Shown: piece after piece, positions 1 through 7,827 of the stretch
Numbering within the stretch: the first letter of the stretch is position 1
Layout of the letters: the number at the start of each line of letters is the position of its first letter
Source: an uncultured Bacteroidales bacterium
GTDB lineage: Bacteria > Bacteroidota > Bacteroidia > Bacteroidales > Bacteroidaceae
DNA length: 64,000 nt
NCBI GenBank assembly: GCA_902775375.1
Contig: CACYLU010000007.1
Location: 62,001-126,000 of the forward strand
Direction: 5' to 3'
Made by a program: the position numbers and the translations under genes
Notes under the pieces: generated by a model
Database searches by the model: none
The model's input: only the letters and a program-made list of their open reading frames with translations
Told to the model about the DNA's origin: nothing

Positions 1-797
1 TGCTCGGCTACTTCCTTCTTGATGCGACGGATGTCGTCAGCCTGCTCCTCAGTAATCATCTTCTTCATGATACCTTCGTTCAGGTGATCTTCATTCTCTG
101 CAATGTAGAGGTTATAACCTGCTTTCTTCAATGCAGCCTCAACAGCTTTGTTAACCTGCTCATCCTTGGTCTTCTGGATAGCAACGCTCAACTCATTGTC
201 CTTAACTGCCTGAGGAACGCTTGCCTCATCAACAGCCACAGGATTCATGGCAGCAATCTGCAAAGCTACCTCATGACCTGCCTCTTCAAAACCAGGTTTG
301 TTCAGCAAGCACATGGTGCAAAGGAAATTCTTACTCATGTGATTGTAGGTTGAGATACCCTCACCTTCCAACACATTGTAGCCATCGAGTTCCATTTTCT
401 CACCAGTGATTCCGCTACGGTCAGTTACAGCCTCAGCAACTGTACGATCACCCAGTTTCAATGCCTTTACCTCATCCAAAGTCTTGCAACGATTAGCTAC
501 AGCAGCATCAAGAATATCCTGAGTCAGCTTAACGAAATCAGCATTGTTAGCTACGAAGTCGGTTTCACACTTCAAAGCAATCATAGCTCCAAAGTTACCA
601 TCAACCTTTACCAACACGCAACCTTCAGATGCATCACGATCAGAACGCTTAGCAGCTACAGCCTTTCCTTTCTCACGGATTATCTTAACTGCCTCATCGA
701 AATCATTGTTAGCCTGAGTCAGTGCATTCTTACAATCCATCATACCAGCACCCGTCATTTTACGGAGCTTGGTGATATCAGCCATTGTTACAGCCAT
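1..797 (-). CDS. tsf: Translation elongation factor Ts (3' end cut by window edge)
   Basis: EF-Ts is the cytoplasmic nucleotide-exchange factor that recycles EF-Tu. The frame is open from an ATG at 797 down to the window edge, giving 265 visible codons with no stop. The N-terminus reads MAVTMADITKLRKMTGAGMM, a UBA-like domain, and the EF-Ts signature TDFVAN lies at about residues 79-84. A second in-frame ATG at residue 5 is possible, but the longer form is usual in Bacteroidetes as far as I recall. It lies 31 bp downstream of rpsB, so it is the last visible gene of the rplM-rpsI-rpsB-tsf operon. The C-terminal part is outside the window, so full length cannot be judged. Confidence 0.96.
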   Translation of the reverse strand, partial: MAVTMADITKLRKMTGAGMMDCKNALTQANNDFDEAVKIIREKGKAVAAKRSDRDASEGCVLVKVDGNFGAMIALKCETDFVANNADFVKLTQDILDAAVANRCKTLDEVKALKLGDRTVAEAVTDRSGITGEKMELDGYNVLEGEGISTYNHMSKNFLCTMCLLNKPGFEEAGHEVALQIAAMNPVAVDEASVPQAVKDNELSVAIQKTKDEQVNKAVEAALKKAGYNLYIAENEDHLNEGIMKKMITEEQADDIRRIKKEVAE

Positions 798-828
798 AAT
801 TCTTTTTACTTGTTTTAATGGTTAATAA

Positions 829-1674
829 TCAATCCTCTTCCTTGATGAAATCAGCAGCCTTAGCAGCATTTAAAGCTTCCTCATCACGCTTATCCATGCG
901 AGCCTTAGCCTTTCTTGGACGAGCAGCCTTAGGAGCCTTTTCAGCAACCTCTTCCTCGCCAGCAGCTTCCATATCAATCTTTTCTACCTTACGCTCTTCA
1001 ATTCCTTCCTGCATAGCAGCGCAGCAAGCGTCGAGGATTACTTCGATTGACTTGGTTGCATCATCGTTAGCTGGGATTACGAAATCGATATTATCTGGAT
1101 CAGAATTGGTATCAACAATACCGAATACAGGAATACCCAGACGATTAGCCTCACGAACTGCAATATTCTCCTTCATCACGTCAACAACGAACAAAGCAGA
1201 AGGCAGACGAGTCAGGTCAGCAATTGAACCAAGGTTCTTCTCCAACTTAGCACGCTGACGAGAAATCTGCAGGATTTCACGCTTTGACAGGTTAGAGAAA
1301 GTACCATCATTTGTCAATTTATCGATATTAGCCATTTTCTTCACAGCCTTGCGGATGGTAGGGAAGTTGGTAAGCATACCGCCTGGCCAACGTTCAATCA
1401 CGTAAGGCATACCAACAGACTGTGCTTTCTCAGCAACGATCTGTTTAGCTTGTTTCTTAGTAGCAACAAACAGGATTTTCTTTCCTGACTTGACGATTTG
1501 CTTCATAGCTTCAGCAGCTTCATCAACTTTAGCAACCGTCTTATTTAAATCAATGATATGAATACCATTGCGCTCCATGAAAATGTAAGGAGCCATAGCT
1601 GGGTTCCACTTTCTCTTAAGATGACCGAAGTGGCAACCTGCTTCAAGTAATGTATCAAAACTTGTTCTTGACAT
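829..1674 (-). CDS. rpsB: 30S ribosomal protein S2
   Basis: S2 is a small-subunit protein on the 30S solvent side. The 281-residue product begins MSRTSFDTLLEAGCHFGHLK and carries the family motifs TRLPSALFVVDV and RLGIPVFGIVDTNSDP. It is longer than the E. coli protein because of a charged Glu/Lys/Arg-rich C-terminal tail from about residue 225 to 281, which I recall as common in Bacteroidetes. It sits between rpsI (122 bp upstream) and tsf (31 bp downstream), the standard order in this phylum. The upstream gap holds a possible RNA hairpin. There is no clear Shine-Dalgarno sequence. Confidence 0.98.
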   Translation of the reverse strand: MSRTSFDTLLEAGCHFGHLKRKWNPAMAPYIFMERNGIHIIDLNKTVAKVDEAAEAMKQIVKSGKKILFVATKKQAKQIVAEKAQSVGMPYVIERWPGGMLTNFPTIRKAVKKMANIDKLTNDGTFSNLSKREILQISRQRAKLEKNLGSIADLTRLPSALFVVDVMKENIAVREANRLGIPVFGIVDTNSDPDNIDFVIPANDDATKSIEVILDACCAAMQEGIEERKVEKIDMEAAGEEEVAEKAPKAARPRKAKARMDKRDEEALNAAKAADFIKEED

Positions 1675-1738
1675 TTGTAATTTTTCTTTAAATCGTTTAC
1701 TTTCTTTTTTGTTTTTTCTAAACCAACCGCCGGGTAGC

Positions 1739-1765
1739 CTAAACCTACGAGTCCCGGTAGTTTAG
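1739..1765 (-). promoter_or_regulatory. Possible rpsB leader hairpin between rpsI and rpsB
   Basis: CTAAA(C)CTAC at 1739-1748 pairs with GTAGTTTAG at 1757-1765, a 9-bp stem with one bulged C. It lies about 65-90 nt upstream of the rpsB start, within a 122-bp gap that is long for this tight operon. S2 genes in many bacteria have autoregulatory leaders, so a regulatory RNA is possible. That is inference from position and pairing only. Confidence 0.3.
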
Positions 1766-1796
1766 ATGCTAAACGCAAATTCTCTCCACCAGCACA

Positions 1797-2183
1797 TTAA
1801 CGCTTGCTGAACTGGAATCTACGACGAGCCTTTGGACGACCTGGTTTCTTGCGCTCAACAGAACGAGGATCGCGGGTCATGAAGCCTTCTGCACGCAGTG
1901 TTTTCTTATCTTCAGGATTGATCTTTACCAATGCGCGGGCGATTGCCAAACGAAGAGCCTGAGACTGACCAGTGAAACCACCACCGTTCAGGTTCACCTT
2001 GATGTCATATTTTTCTACAACACCCAACTTGTTCAATGGCTGTTTTACAACAAACTGCAGGATGGATGATGGGAAATAGACTGCTAAATCTTTTTTGTTA
2101 ATGGTAATCTTACCTGTACCTTCTGACATGAAGATACGTGCAACAGCACTTTTGCGTCTGCCTAATGCGTTAATTACTTCCAT
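1797..2183 (-). CDS. rpsI: 30S ribosomal protein S9
   Basis: S9 is a small-subunit protein whose C-terminal tail reaches the P-site tRNA. The 128-residue product has the family start MEVINALGRRKSAVARIFM, the motif NGGGFTGQSQALRLAIARAL, and the conserved C-terminus ending RRRFQFSKR. Length is normal. It follows rplM by 9 bp, the near-universal rplM-rpsI pair. Confidence 0.98.
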   Translation of the reverse strand: MEVINALGRRKSAVARIFMSEGTGKITINKKDLAVYFPSSILQFVVKQPLNKLGVVEKYDIKVNLNGGGFTGQSQALRLAIARALVKINPEDKKTLRAEGFMTRDPRSVERKKPGRPKARRRFQFSKR

Positions 2184-2192
2184 ATCTTCTTA

Positions 2193-2654
2193 TTAGTTAA
2201 GTGCGTTAATATCAATGAGCTTAGGCTCCTGTGCCTGATGCTTGTGTTCAGAACCTTCATAGATGTACAGATTATCGAGAATCTTAGCACCCAGTTTGGT
2301 CTTAGGCAGCATGCCCTTTACTACTCTTCTCAACAGACGGTCTGCGCCATTTGGCTTAGCCAACAGCTTAGCAGGAGTAATCTCTCTCTGACCGCCAGGG
2401 TAACCAGTGTATGAAAGGTAAACTCTGCCGTTCCACTTGTTACCAGTCAACTTAACTTTGTCAGCATTGATAATTATCACATTATCGCCGCAGTCTACGT
2501 GAGGGGTGAAGTTAGGTTTATACTTACCTCTCAACAACTTCGCAACTTTTGAGCCCAGACGGCCTAATACCTGATCTGTGGCATCTACGATAACCCATTC
2601 TTTGTTTACCGTAGCTTTGTTTGCAGAAATGGTCTTGTAACTTAAAGTATCCAC
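2193..2654 (-). CDS. rplM: 50S ribosomal protein L13
   Basis: L13 is an early-assembly protein of the large subunit. The 153-residue product contains the L13 blocks VIVDATDQVLGRLGSKVAK and RVVKGMLPKTKLG, and a C-terminal YEGSEHKHQAQEP. It is the first gene of the rplM-rpsI-rpsB-tsf operon. About 125 bp separate its ATG from a strong TAnnTTTG promoter. That leader contains a stable hairpin, so L13 autoregulation is possible. Confidence 0.98.
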   Translation of the reverse strand: MDTLSYKTISANKATVNKEWVIVDATDQVLGRLGSKVAKLLRGKYKPNFTPHVDCGDNVIIINADKVKLTGNKWNGRVYLSYTGYPGGQREITPAKLLAKPNGADRLLRRVVKGMLPKTKLGAKILDNLYIYEGSEHKHQAQEPKLIDINALN

Positions 2655-2730
2655 TCTAATTAAAAATTTAAATTGTTACTACTAAGATTTCATCATATAA
2701 CTTCGTAGTTCTCGGCCAAAAGAATTCTAC

Positions 2731-2754
2731 AAAGCGCTATGAATCAATCGCTTT
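2731..2754 (-). promoter_or_regulatory. Hairpin in rplM mRNA leader (possible L13 autoregulatory element)
   Basis: AAAGCG at 2731-2736 pairs with CGCTTT at 2749-2754, a 6-bp stem in the 5' leader of the rplM operon, between the promoter at 2781-2811 and the start at 2654. Ribosomal leader motifs upstream of L13 have been described in Bacteroidia. Whether this is one of them needs a covariance-model search. Confidence 0.35.
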
Positions 2755-2780
2755 TTATTTTCTTGATAATAATCGGCTTG

Positions 2781-2811
2781 CAAAGGTACAGTTTTTCTTG
2801 TAATTAGCCAA
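2781..2811 (-). promoter_or_regulatory. Promoter of the rplM-rpsI-rpsB-tsf operon
   Basis: Read on the minus strand, TTG (2811-2809) is followed by 20 bp and then TACCTTTG (2788-2781). This matches the Bacteroidetes primary-sigma consensus TTTG-N19-21-TAnnTTTG. It lies directly after the asnS stop codon, so asnS and the ribosomal operon nearly touch. Confidence 0.75.
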
Positions 2812-2820
2812 GAAAAAATG

Positions 2821-4224
2821 TTAAAAATCTGCATTATGCGGTGTACGTGGATATGGTATCACGTCACGGATGTTAGACATACCCGTCACAAACAGAATCA
2901 GTCTTTCGAATCCGAGACCGAAGCCACCATGCGGACAACTTCCGTATCTACGTGTGTCAAGATACCACCACATATCTTTCATCGGTATGTCGCGACGCTT
3001 GATTTCATCCATCAGCTTGTCGTAGTTCTCCTCACGAACACTACCACCAATGATTTCACCGATAGCAGGGAAAAGCACGTCAGTACCCTGGACAGTCTTG
3101 CCATCCTCATTCTGCTTCATGTAGAATGCTTTGATCTCCTTTGGATAGTTGATCATAATTACCGGACGCTTGAAATGATGTTCCACCAAGTAACGCTCAT
3201 GTTCAGAAGCCAAGTCAGTACCCCAAGATACAGGGAACTCAAACTTATGTCCGTTCTTTACTGCTTCTTCAAGGATACGAATACCCTCAGTATATGGCAG
3301 ACGAACGAATTCTTCTTTCAATACACCTTGCAGACGCTCAATCAACGTTTTATCAATCATATTATTGAGGAACTGCAAATCATCCATACAGTTGTCCAGT
3401 GCCCACTTCACACAATACTTGATGAAATCCTCCTCCAAATCCATCAAATCATTGAGGTCAATAAATGCCACCTCTGGTTCCACCATCCAAAACTCTGCCA
3501 AGTGTCGAGGCGTGTTTGAGTTCTCAGCACGGAATGTTGGACCGAAAGTATAGATAGCACCCAAAGCAGTAGCGGCAGTTTCACCTTCCAACTGACCACT
3601 TACTGTCAATGATGTCATCTTGCCAAAGAAGTCATCGTCATATTTAATCTTGCCTTCTTCATCTTTCTTCAGGTCATATAAATTCTGTGTGGTTACCTGG
3701 AACATTTCACCAGCACCCTCGCAATCACTCGCCGTTATGATAGGTGAGTTGAAATAGAAGAATCCATGCTCATGGAAGTAGTGATGTATGGCCATCGCCA
3801 TATTATGACGGATGCGAAATACTGCTCCAAATGTATTGGTACGCATACGCAGGTGAGCCACCTCACGCAGGAACTCCATTGAGTGTCCTTTCTTCTGCAA
3901 AGGATATGTATTGTCGGCAACACCGAGCACTTCTATCTCACGAGCCTGAATTTCGACCTGCTGCCCAGAACCTACAGATTCTGTGAGCACGCCATTTACA
4001 CTCAGGCAAGCGCCAGTGGTAATATCTTTCAGCAAATTTTCATCGAAACTTTCCAAGTCAACAACAATCTGCACATTGTAAATGATAGAACCGTCGTTCA
4101 GTGCAATGAAGCTCACCTTCTTGCTTCCTCTGCGCGTACGCACCCATCCTTTCACGTTCACTAAAGTGCCATAGTCTGTACGTTTCAGTACATCTACTAC
4201 TTTTGTTCTACGAATGTTTTCCAT
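2821..4224 (-). CDS. asnS: Asparaginyl-tRNA synthetase
   Basis: This cytoplasmic class II synthetase charges tRNA-Asn with asparagine. The 467-residue protein has an N-terminal OB-fold anticodon-binding domain (about residues 15-115, including [20 protein letters not shown]). Its catalytic domain shows motif 2 ([20 protein letters not shown]) and motif 3 ([20 protein letters not shown]) followed by DVIPYPRTP. Length is normal for the family. It is the last gene of a purB-rluB-asnS cluster, 26 bp after the pseudouridine synthase, and ends about 10 bp before the -33 box of the rplM promoter. Confidence 0.97.
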   Translation of the reverse strand: MENIRRTKVVDVLKRTDYGTLVNVKGWVRTRRGSKKVSFIALNDGSIIYNVQIVVDLESFDENLLKDITTGACLSVNGVLTESVGSGQQVEIQAREIEVLGVADNTYPLQKKGHSMEFLREVAHLRMRTNTFGAVFRIRHNMAMAIHHYFHEHGFFYFNSPIITASDCEGAGEMFQVTTQNLYDLKKDEEGKIKYDDDFFGKMTSLTVSGQLEGETAATALGAIYTFGPTFRAENSNTPRHLAEFWMVEPEVAFIDLNDLMDLEEDFIKYCVKWALDNCMDDLQFLNNMIDKTLIERLQGVLKEEFVRLPYTEGIRILEEAVKNGHKFEFPVSWGTDLASEHERYLVEHHFKRPVIMINYPKEIKAFYMKQNEDGKTVQGTDVLFPAIGEIIGGSVREENYDKLMDEIKRRDIPMKDMWWYLDTRRYGSCPHGGFGLGFERLILFVTGMSNIRDVIPYPRTPHNADF

Positions 4225-4250
4225 ATCGTTAATTACACCTTATTAATATA

Positions 4251-5648
4251 TTATGCGAATGAACCCATGCGCAGGAAATTTACTTCCTGCTGAGTCAGGA
4301 ATCTCCAGTCGCCACGTTTCAAGCCCTTCTTCGTCAGACCAGCAAAGAATACACGATCAAGCTTAGTAACTTTATAACCTAAATGCTCGAAGATACGACG
4401 CACGATACGATTCTTGCCAGAGTGGATTTCGATACCGATATCGTTCTTCTTAGTATCATCAGCATAAGCTATTTCGTCAGCGTGAATCTCACCATCCTCC
4501 AATTCAATACCTGCAACGATTTTATCCATATCCTCCTGTGTCAAATCCTTATCCAATTTAACACGGTATATTTTCTTCTTCTCATACTTAGGATGAGTCA
4601 ATTTAGAAGCCAGTTCACCGTCATTGGTAAGCAACAACACACCAGTAGTATTGCGGTCCAACCTTCCAACAGGATAGATACGCTCAGGACATGCATTCTT
4701 CACAATGTCCATAACAGTCTTACGTGCCTGTGGGTCATCGGTAGTAGTCACACAGTCCTTGGGCTTATTCAGCAACACATAAATCTTGCGTTCGATAGAA
4801 ACAGGCTGATCGTGGAACTTGACTTCATCTCCACGTTTGATTTTAGTACCCAATTCCTTCACTACTTCACCATTGACAGTCACAACACCTGCCTGGATAT
4901 ATTCGTCCGCCTCACGACGAGAGCATATGCCAGCATTAGCCAAGAATTTATTCAAGCGGATATCATCATCTGGTGTATAGATCTCTGTATATTCAACGGG
5001 TCTGTGATTATTAGGCTTTACTGAGTTGACCTTGCGCTGCATAGGACGACCGTTTGGTTTTCCAAAACGTCCACCACCATTTTGACGAGGACGGAACGAA
5101 CGCTGCTCACCACCTTCACTGTTGTAACGAGGACGGAATGAATACTGTTGCTCACCATTCTCATCATTGTTATAACGGGGAGTATAAGAACGTTCACCAT
5201 TATTATAACCACTATTACCTTGATTGAAACGAGGACGATAAGGACGCTGTTCACCACCATCATTGTTGTAACGAGGACGATAAGGGCGCTGCTCGCCACC
5301 ATCGCTATTGTAGCGAGGACGATAAGGACGCTGCTCACCACCTTCATTGTTGTAACGAGGGCGGTAAGGACGCTGCTCACCACCATCGTTGTTGTAACGA
5401 GGACGATAAGGACGCTGTTCGCCACCATCATTGCTATTGAAACGAGGGCGGTAAGGACGCTCACCTCCATTATTGTAACTTCTCTGCGGACGATTTGAGT
5501 TGTCTGCATTAGGATTGAATCTTGGCCGATAAGGCCTGTCATTTGGATAAACTCGCTGTGGTCTTTCACTATTGAATCCCTCAAAATGATTTCCATCGGC
5601 ACTGCCATTATTCTCGGCATTCTGCCACTTTTCGTCTTCTGTAATCAT
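4251..5648 (-). CDS. RluB/RsuA-type 23S rRNA pseudouridine synthase with long repetitive N-terminal extension
   Basis: The C-terminal half is a pseudouridine synthase of the RsuA/RluB group. An S4 RNA-binding domain spans about residues 229-285 (DIRLNKFLANAGICSRREAD). The catalytic motif GRLDRNTTGVLLLTND follows, with the presumed catalytic Asp at residue 331. By family it probably converts one 23S rRNA uridine to pseudouridine; the exact site is not shown here. The first 220 residues are low-complexity and rich in Arg, Tyr, Pro, Asn and Gly, with tandem copies of RPYRPRYNNDGGEQ, so they are probably disordered and RNA-binding. It lies 71 bp downstream of purB and 26 bp upstream of asnS. The repeats make spurious long frames on both strands. 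Confidence 0.92.
   Translation of the reverse strand: MITEDEKWQNAENNGSADGNHFEGFNSERPQRVYPNDRPYRPRFNPNADNSNRPQRSYNNGGERPYRPRFNSNDGGEQRPYRPRYNNDGGEQRPYRPRYNNEGGEQRPYRPRYNSDGGEQRPYRPRYNNDGGEQRPYRPRFNQGNSGYNNGERSYTPRYNNDENGEQQYSFRPRYNSEGGEQRSFRPRQNGGGRFGKPNGRPMQRKVNSVKPNNHRPVEYTEIYTPDDDIRLNKFLANAGICSRREADEYIQAGVVTVNGEVVKELGTKIKRGDEVKFHDQPVSIERKIYVLLNKPKDCVTTTDDPQARKTVMDIVKNACPERIYPVGRLDRNTTGVLLLTNDGELASKLTHPKYEKKKIYRVKLDKDLTQEDMDKIVAGIELEDGEIHADEIAYADDTKKNDIGIEIHSGKNRIVRRIFEHLGYKVTKLDRVFFAGLTKKGLKRGDWRFLTQQEVNFLRMGSFA
5073..5459 (-). repeat. Tandem 42-bp coding repeat in the pseudouridine synthase gene
   Basis: This encodes residues 64-192. The best units are five consecutive 14-residue blocks of the form RPYRPRYNNDGGEQ, followed by three divergent ones. 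Unit-to-unit DNA identity is high, so copy number may vary between strains by slippage or recombination. Confidence 0.9.
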
Positions 5649-5719
5649 TGTACAAATCTGATAAAATTGTTTGTAATGCTGGCCTCACGGCCAAATGTTA
5701 TCTCTCAAATTAAAAATCT

Positions 5720-7066
5720 TTAAATACCAGTATAATTCATAGGAGTAATTGCGCGCAACTCTTCTTTCACTTTTTCACTAACATCCAAACCTTCAATAAA
5801 ATTGTGAATAGACGCCTCAGTTATTGCTTCATTTGTACGAGTCAACGCCTTTAGAGCTTCATAAGGATGTGGATAAGCCTCACGGCGTAAGATAGTCTGA
5901 ATAGCTTCAGCTACCACACTCCAACAATTATTCAAGTCTTCATCTATCGCCTCACGGTTTAAAAGAAGTTTACGCAAACCTTTTAATGTACTTTGAATAG
6001 CAATTAAACTATGCCCCATCGGCACACCAATATTTCGCAATACGGTAGAATCTGTAAGGTCCCTTTGCAGACGGGATACGGGCAACTTCATTGCCAGATG
6101 TTGATAAATGGCATTGGCAATACCCACATTTCCCTCTGAGTTTTCAAAGTCAATAGGATTAACTTTATGAGGCATGGCACTTGAGCCTACTTCTCCAGCT
6201 TTGATCTTCTGATGGAAATACCCCATTGAAATATACATCCAGCAGTCCCTATCCAAGTCCATGATGATATTGTTGATACGACTCAAAGCATCAAACACAG
6301 CTGCCAGATTATCGTAATTTGAAATCTGCGTTGTAAACTGTTCACGCTGCAAGCCTAACTTTTCTGCCACGAACTTATTACCAAAAGCCTTCCAGTCGTA
6401 TGTAGGATAAGCCACATGGTGTGCATTATAGTTGCCAGTAGCACCACCAAACTTGGCTGTAATCGGGCAAGCTTTCAGCAATGAGAGCTGTTGCTGCAAA
6501 CGATACACATACACCTCTATCTCCTTTCCCAAACGAGTAGGAGAAGCCGGCTGCCCATGTGTTTTTGCCAACATAGCAATATCTTTCCACTCGTTAGCGT
6601 AGGCGGAAAGTTGGTCGATGAGCTCCTGTAGTGCAGGATAATAAACCTCATCCAATGCATCTTTCAATGACAATGGAACAGATGTATTGTTAATATCTTG
6701 AGAGGTTAATCCGAAATGGATGAACTCTTTATAAGCATCCAATCCACCAATTTTATCGAACTGTTCTTTCAAGAAATACTCCACAGCCTTCACGTCATGA
6801 TTGGTCACTGCCTCAATTTCCTTAATACGAGCAGCATCTGCCTCAGTAAAGTTACGATAAATATTGCGCAGCACCTCAAACACACACTTGTCTATCCCCG
6901 CCAACTGAGGGAGTGGCAATTCACAAAGTGTGATAAAGTATTCTACCTCTACCTGCACACGATACTTAATTAAGGCATATTCTGAGAAATAAGCGGCAAG
7001 TGACTCTGTCTTTCCTCTGTAGCGCCCGTCAATGGGTGAAATAGCTGTTAGTTTATCTAATTCCAT
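5720..7066 (-). CDS. purB: Adenylosuccinate lyase
   Basis: This fumarase/aspartase-superfamily enzyme catalyses two steps of purine synthesis: SAICAR to AICAR and adenylosuccinate to AMP, each releasing fumarate. The 448-residue protein has the conserved KTHGQPASPT block at 168-177 and the superfamily signature GSSAMPHKVNP at about 294-304. The N-terminus MELDKLTAISPIDGRYRGKT fits the long PurB form found in E. coli and Bacteroidetes. It is probably the first gene of purB-rluB-asnS, with a promoter element 35 bp upstream of the start. Confidence 0.97.
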   Translation of the reverse strand: MELDKLTAISPIDGRYRGKTESLAAYFSEYALIKYRVQVEVEYFITLCELPLPQLAGIDKCVFEVLRNIYRNFTEADAARIKEIEAVTNHDVKAVEYFLKEQFDKIGGLDAYKEFIHFGLTSQDINNTSVPLSLKDALDEVYYPALQELIDQLSAYANEWKDIAMLAKTHGQPASPTRLGKEIEVYVYRLQQQLSLLKACPITAKFGGATGNYNAHHVAYPTYDWKAFGNKFVAEKLGLQREQFTTQISNYDNLAAVFDALSRINNIIMDLDRDCWMYISMGYFHQKIKAGEVGSSAMPHKVNPIDFENSEGNVGIANAIYQHLAMKLPVSRLQRDLTDSTVLRNIGVPMGHSLIAIQSTLKGLRKLLLNREAIDEDLNNCWSVVAEAIQTILRREAYPHPYEALKALTRTNEAITEASIHNFIEGLDVSEKVKEELRAITPMNYTGI

Positions 7067-7100
7067 GCAATAAAAAACACTTCTTTATAAATTTAGGATG

Positions 7101-7108
7101 CAAAGATA
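7101..7108 (-). promoter_or_regulatory. -7 element of purB promoter
   Basis: Minus-strand TATCTTTG matches TAnnTTTG, 35 bp upstream of the purB ATG. A back-to-back plus-strand element lies at 7131-7138, so this 126-bp gap is a divergent promoter region. Confidence 0.6.
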
Positions 7109-7130
7109 GTGAATATTATTTTATTTTGTG

Positions 7131-7138
7131 TACTTTTG
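7131..7138 (+). promoter_or_regulatory. -7 element for the GH remnant / GH125 genes
   Basis: TACTTTTG matches TAnnTTTG and lies 55 bp upstream of the ATG at 7193. No convincing -33 box was identified. Confidence 0.45.
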
Positions 7139-7192
7139 GGCAATAAAAATATATTTAAAACTGACGAAATCAACCATTAATAAAAGATAACT

Positions 7193-7804
7193 ATGAAATC
7201 AAAATATTTATATTTAGCTACATTCTTGCTGACAATCATCTCCGTCAGCATGTCTGCACAACAATTCCAACTCAACTCTGCTGGCTACTTTAACAACCAA
7301 GGAGTTGACGTGATGGCATTTAACGATTTCTATCCTGAAGGACATCAAGGTGGAGTAAGTGTATTGATGAATGGGCACCGTATTGCTACAAACGGTGATA
7401 TTCGCATGGAAGCTACTCCAGGTCAGTGGCAACCTGTACCTAAACAATTGAGTCGCAAAATAGAAGGCAACAGCATTGTAACTACCCTATGCTTCCCCGA
7501 CTCAGCTCGCCACCTGACAGGATTTAACCCGATGGTTTATCCTGATTATGTATTCAACTATACCGTTAAGACCGAGGCACAAGGAAACAGTATCGTGGTA
7601 ACGGTTGACATAGACAAACCTGTACCAGCAGAACTACAGGGCAAGGTAGGCTTCAACCTGGAATTCTTCCCTGGATGGCTGTTTGGAAAACCAGAGCTTT
7701 TGACATTCCCATTCCTGTGGCAACAAACAGAATATGTATTAGGAGGCGGTTCTTCCCACTACATGTTCTTGGCACTGGCAGCCCAGCAGATGAGCCGTAA
7801 CTAA
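7193..7804 (+). pseudogene. N-terminal remnant of a large glycoside hydrolase (GH9-like)
   Basis: The 203-residue product has a signal peptide (about residues 1-22) and then a beta-rich domain (FQLNSAGYFNNQGVDVMAFN, later GKVGFNLEFFPGWLFGKP). I recognise this as the N-terminal part of much larger Bacteroidetes glycoside hydrolases, probably GH9-like. The family segment GFNLEF is normally followed by several hundred more residues. Here similarity fades after about residue 170 and the frame stops 30 residues later, so the catalytic domain is missing, probably by internal deletion. It lies 23 bp upstream of the GH125 gene and likely shares its transcript. It could instead be a small secreted beta-sandwich protein in its own right. 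The family assignment is from memory. Confidence 0.55.
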
Positions 7805-7827
7805 AAGAAACTAAATTAAACTATATA

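Noticed and set aside
818-1258. Plus-strand frame of 146 codons opposite rpsB
   Set aside because: Antisense shadow of a conserved ribosomal gene with no independent signal.
5018-5620. Long open frames on both strands inside the pseudouridine synthase gene
   Set aside because: They arise from the 42-bp coding repeat read in other frames; composition is Val/Ile/Thr-only and there is no promoter.
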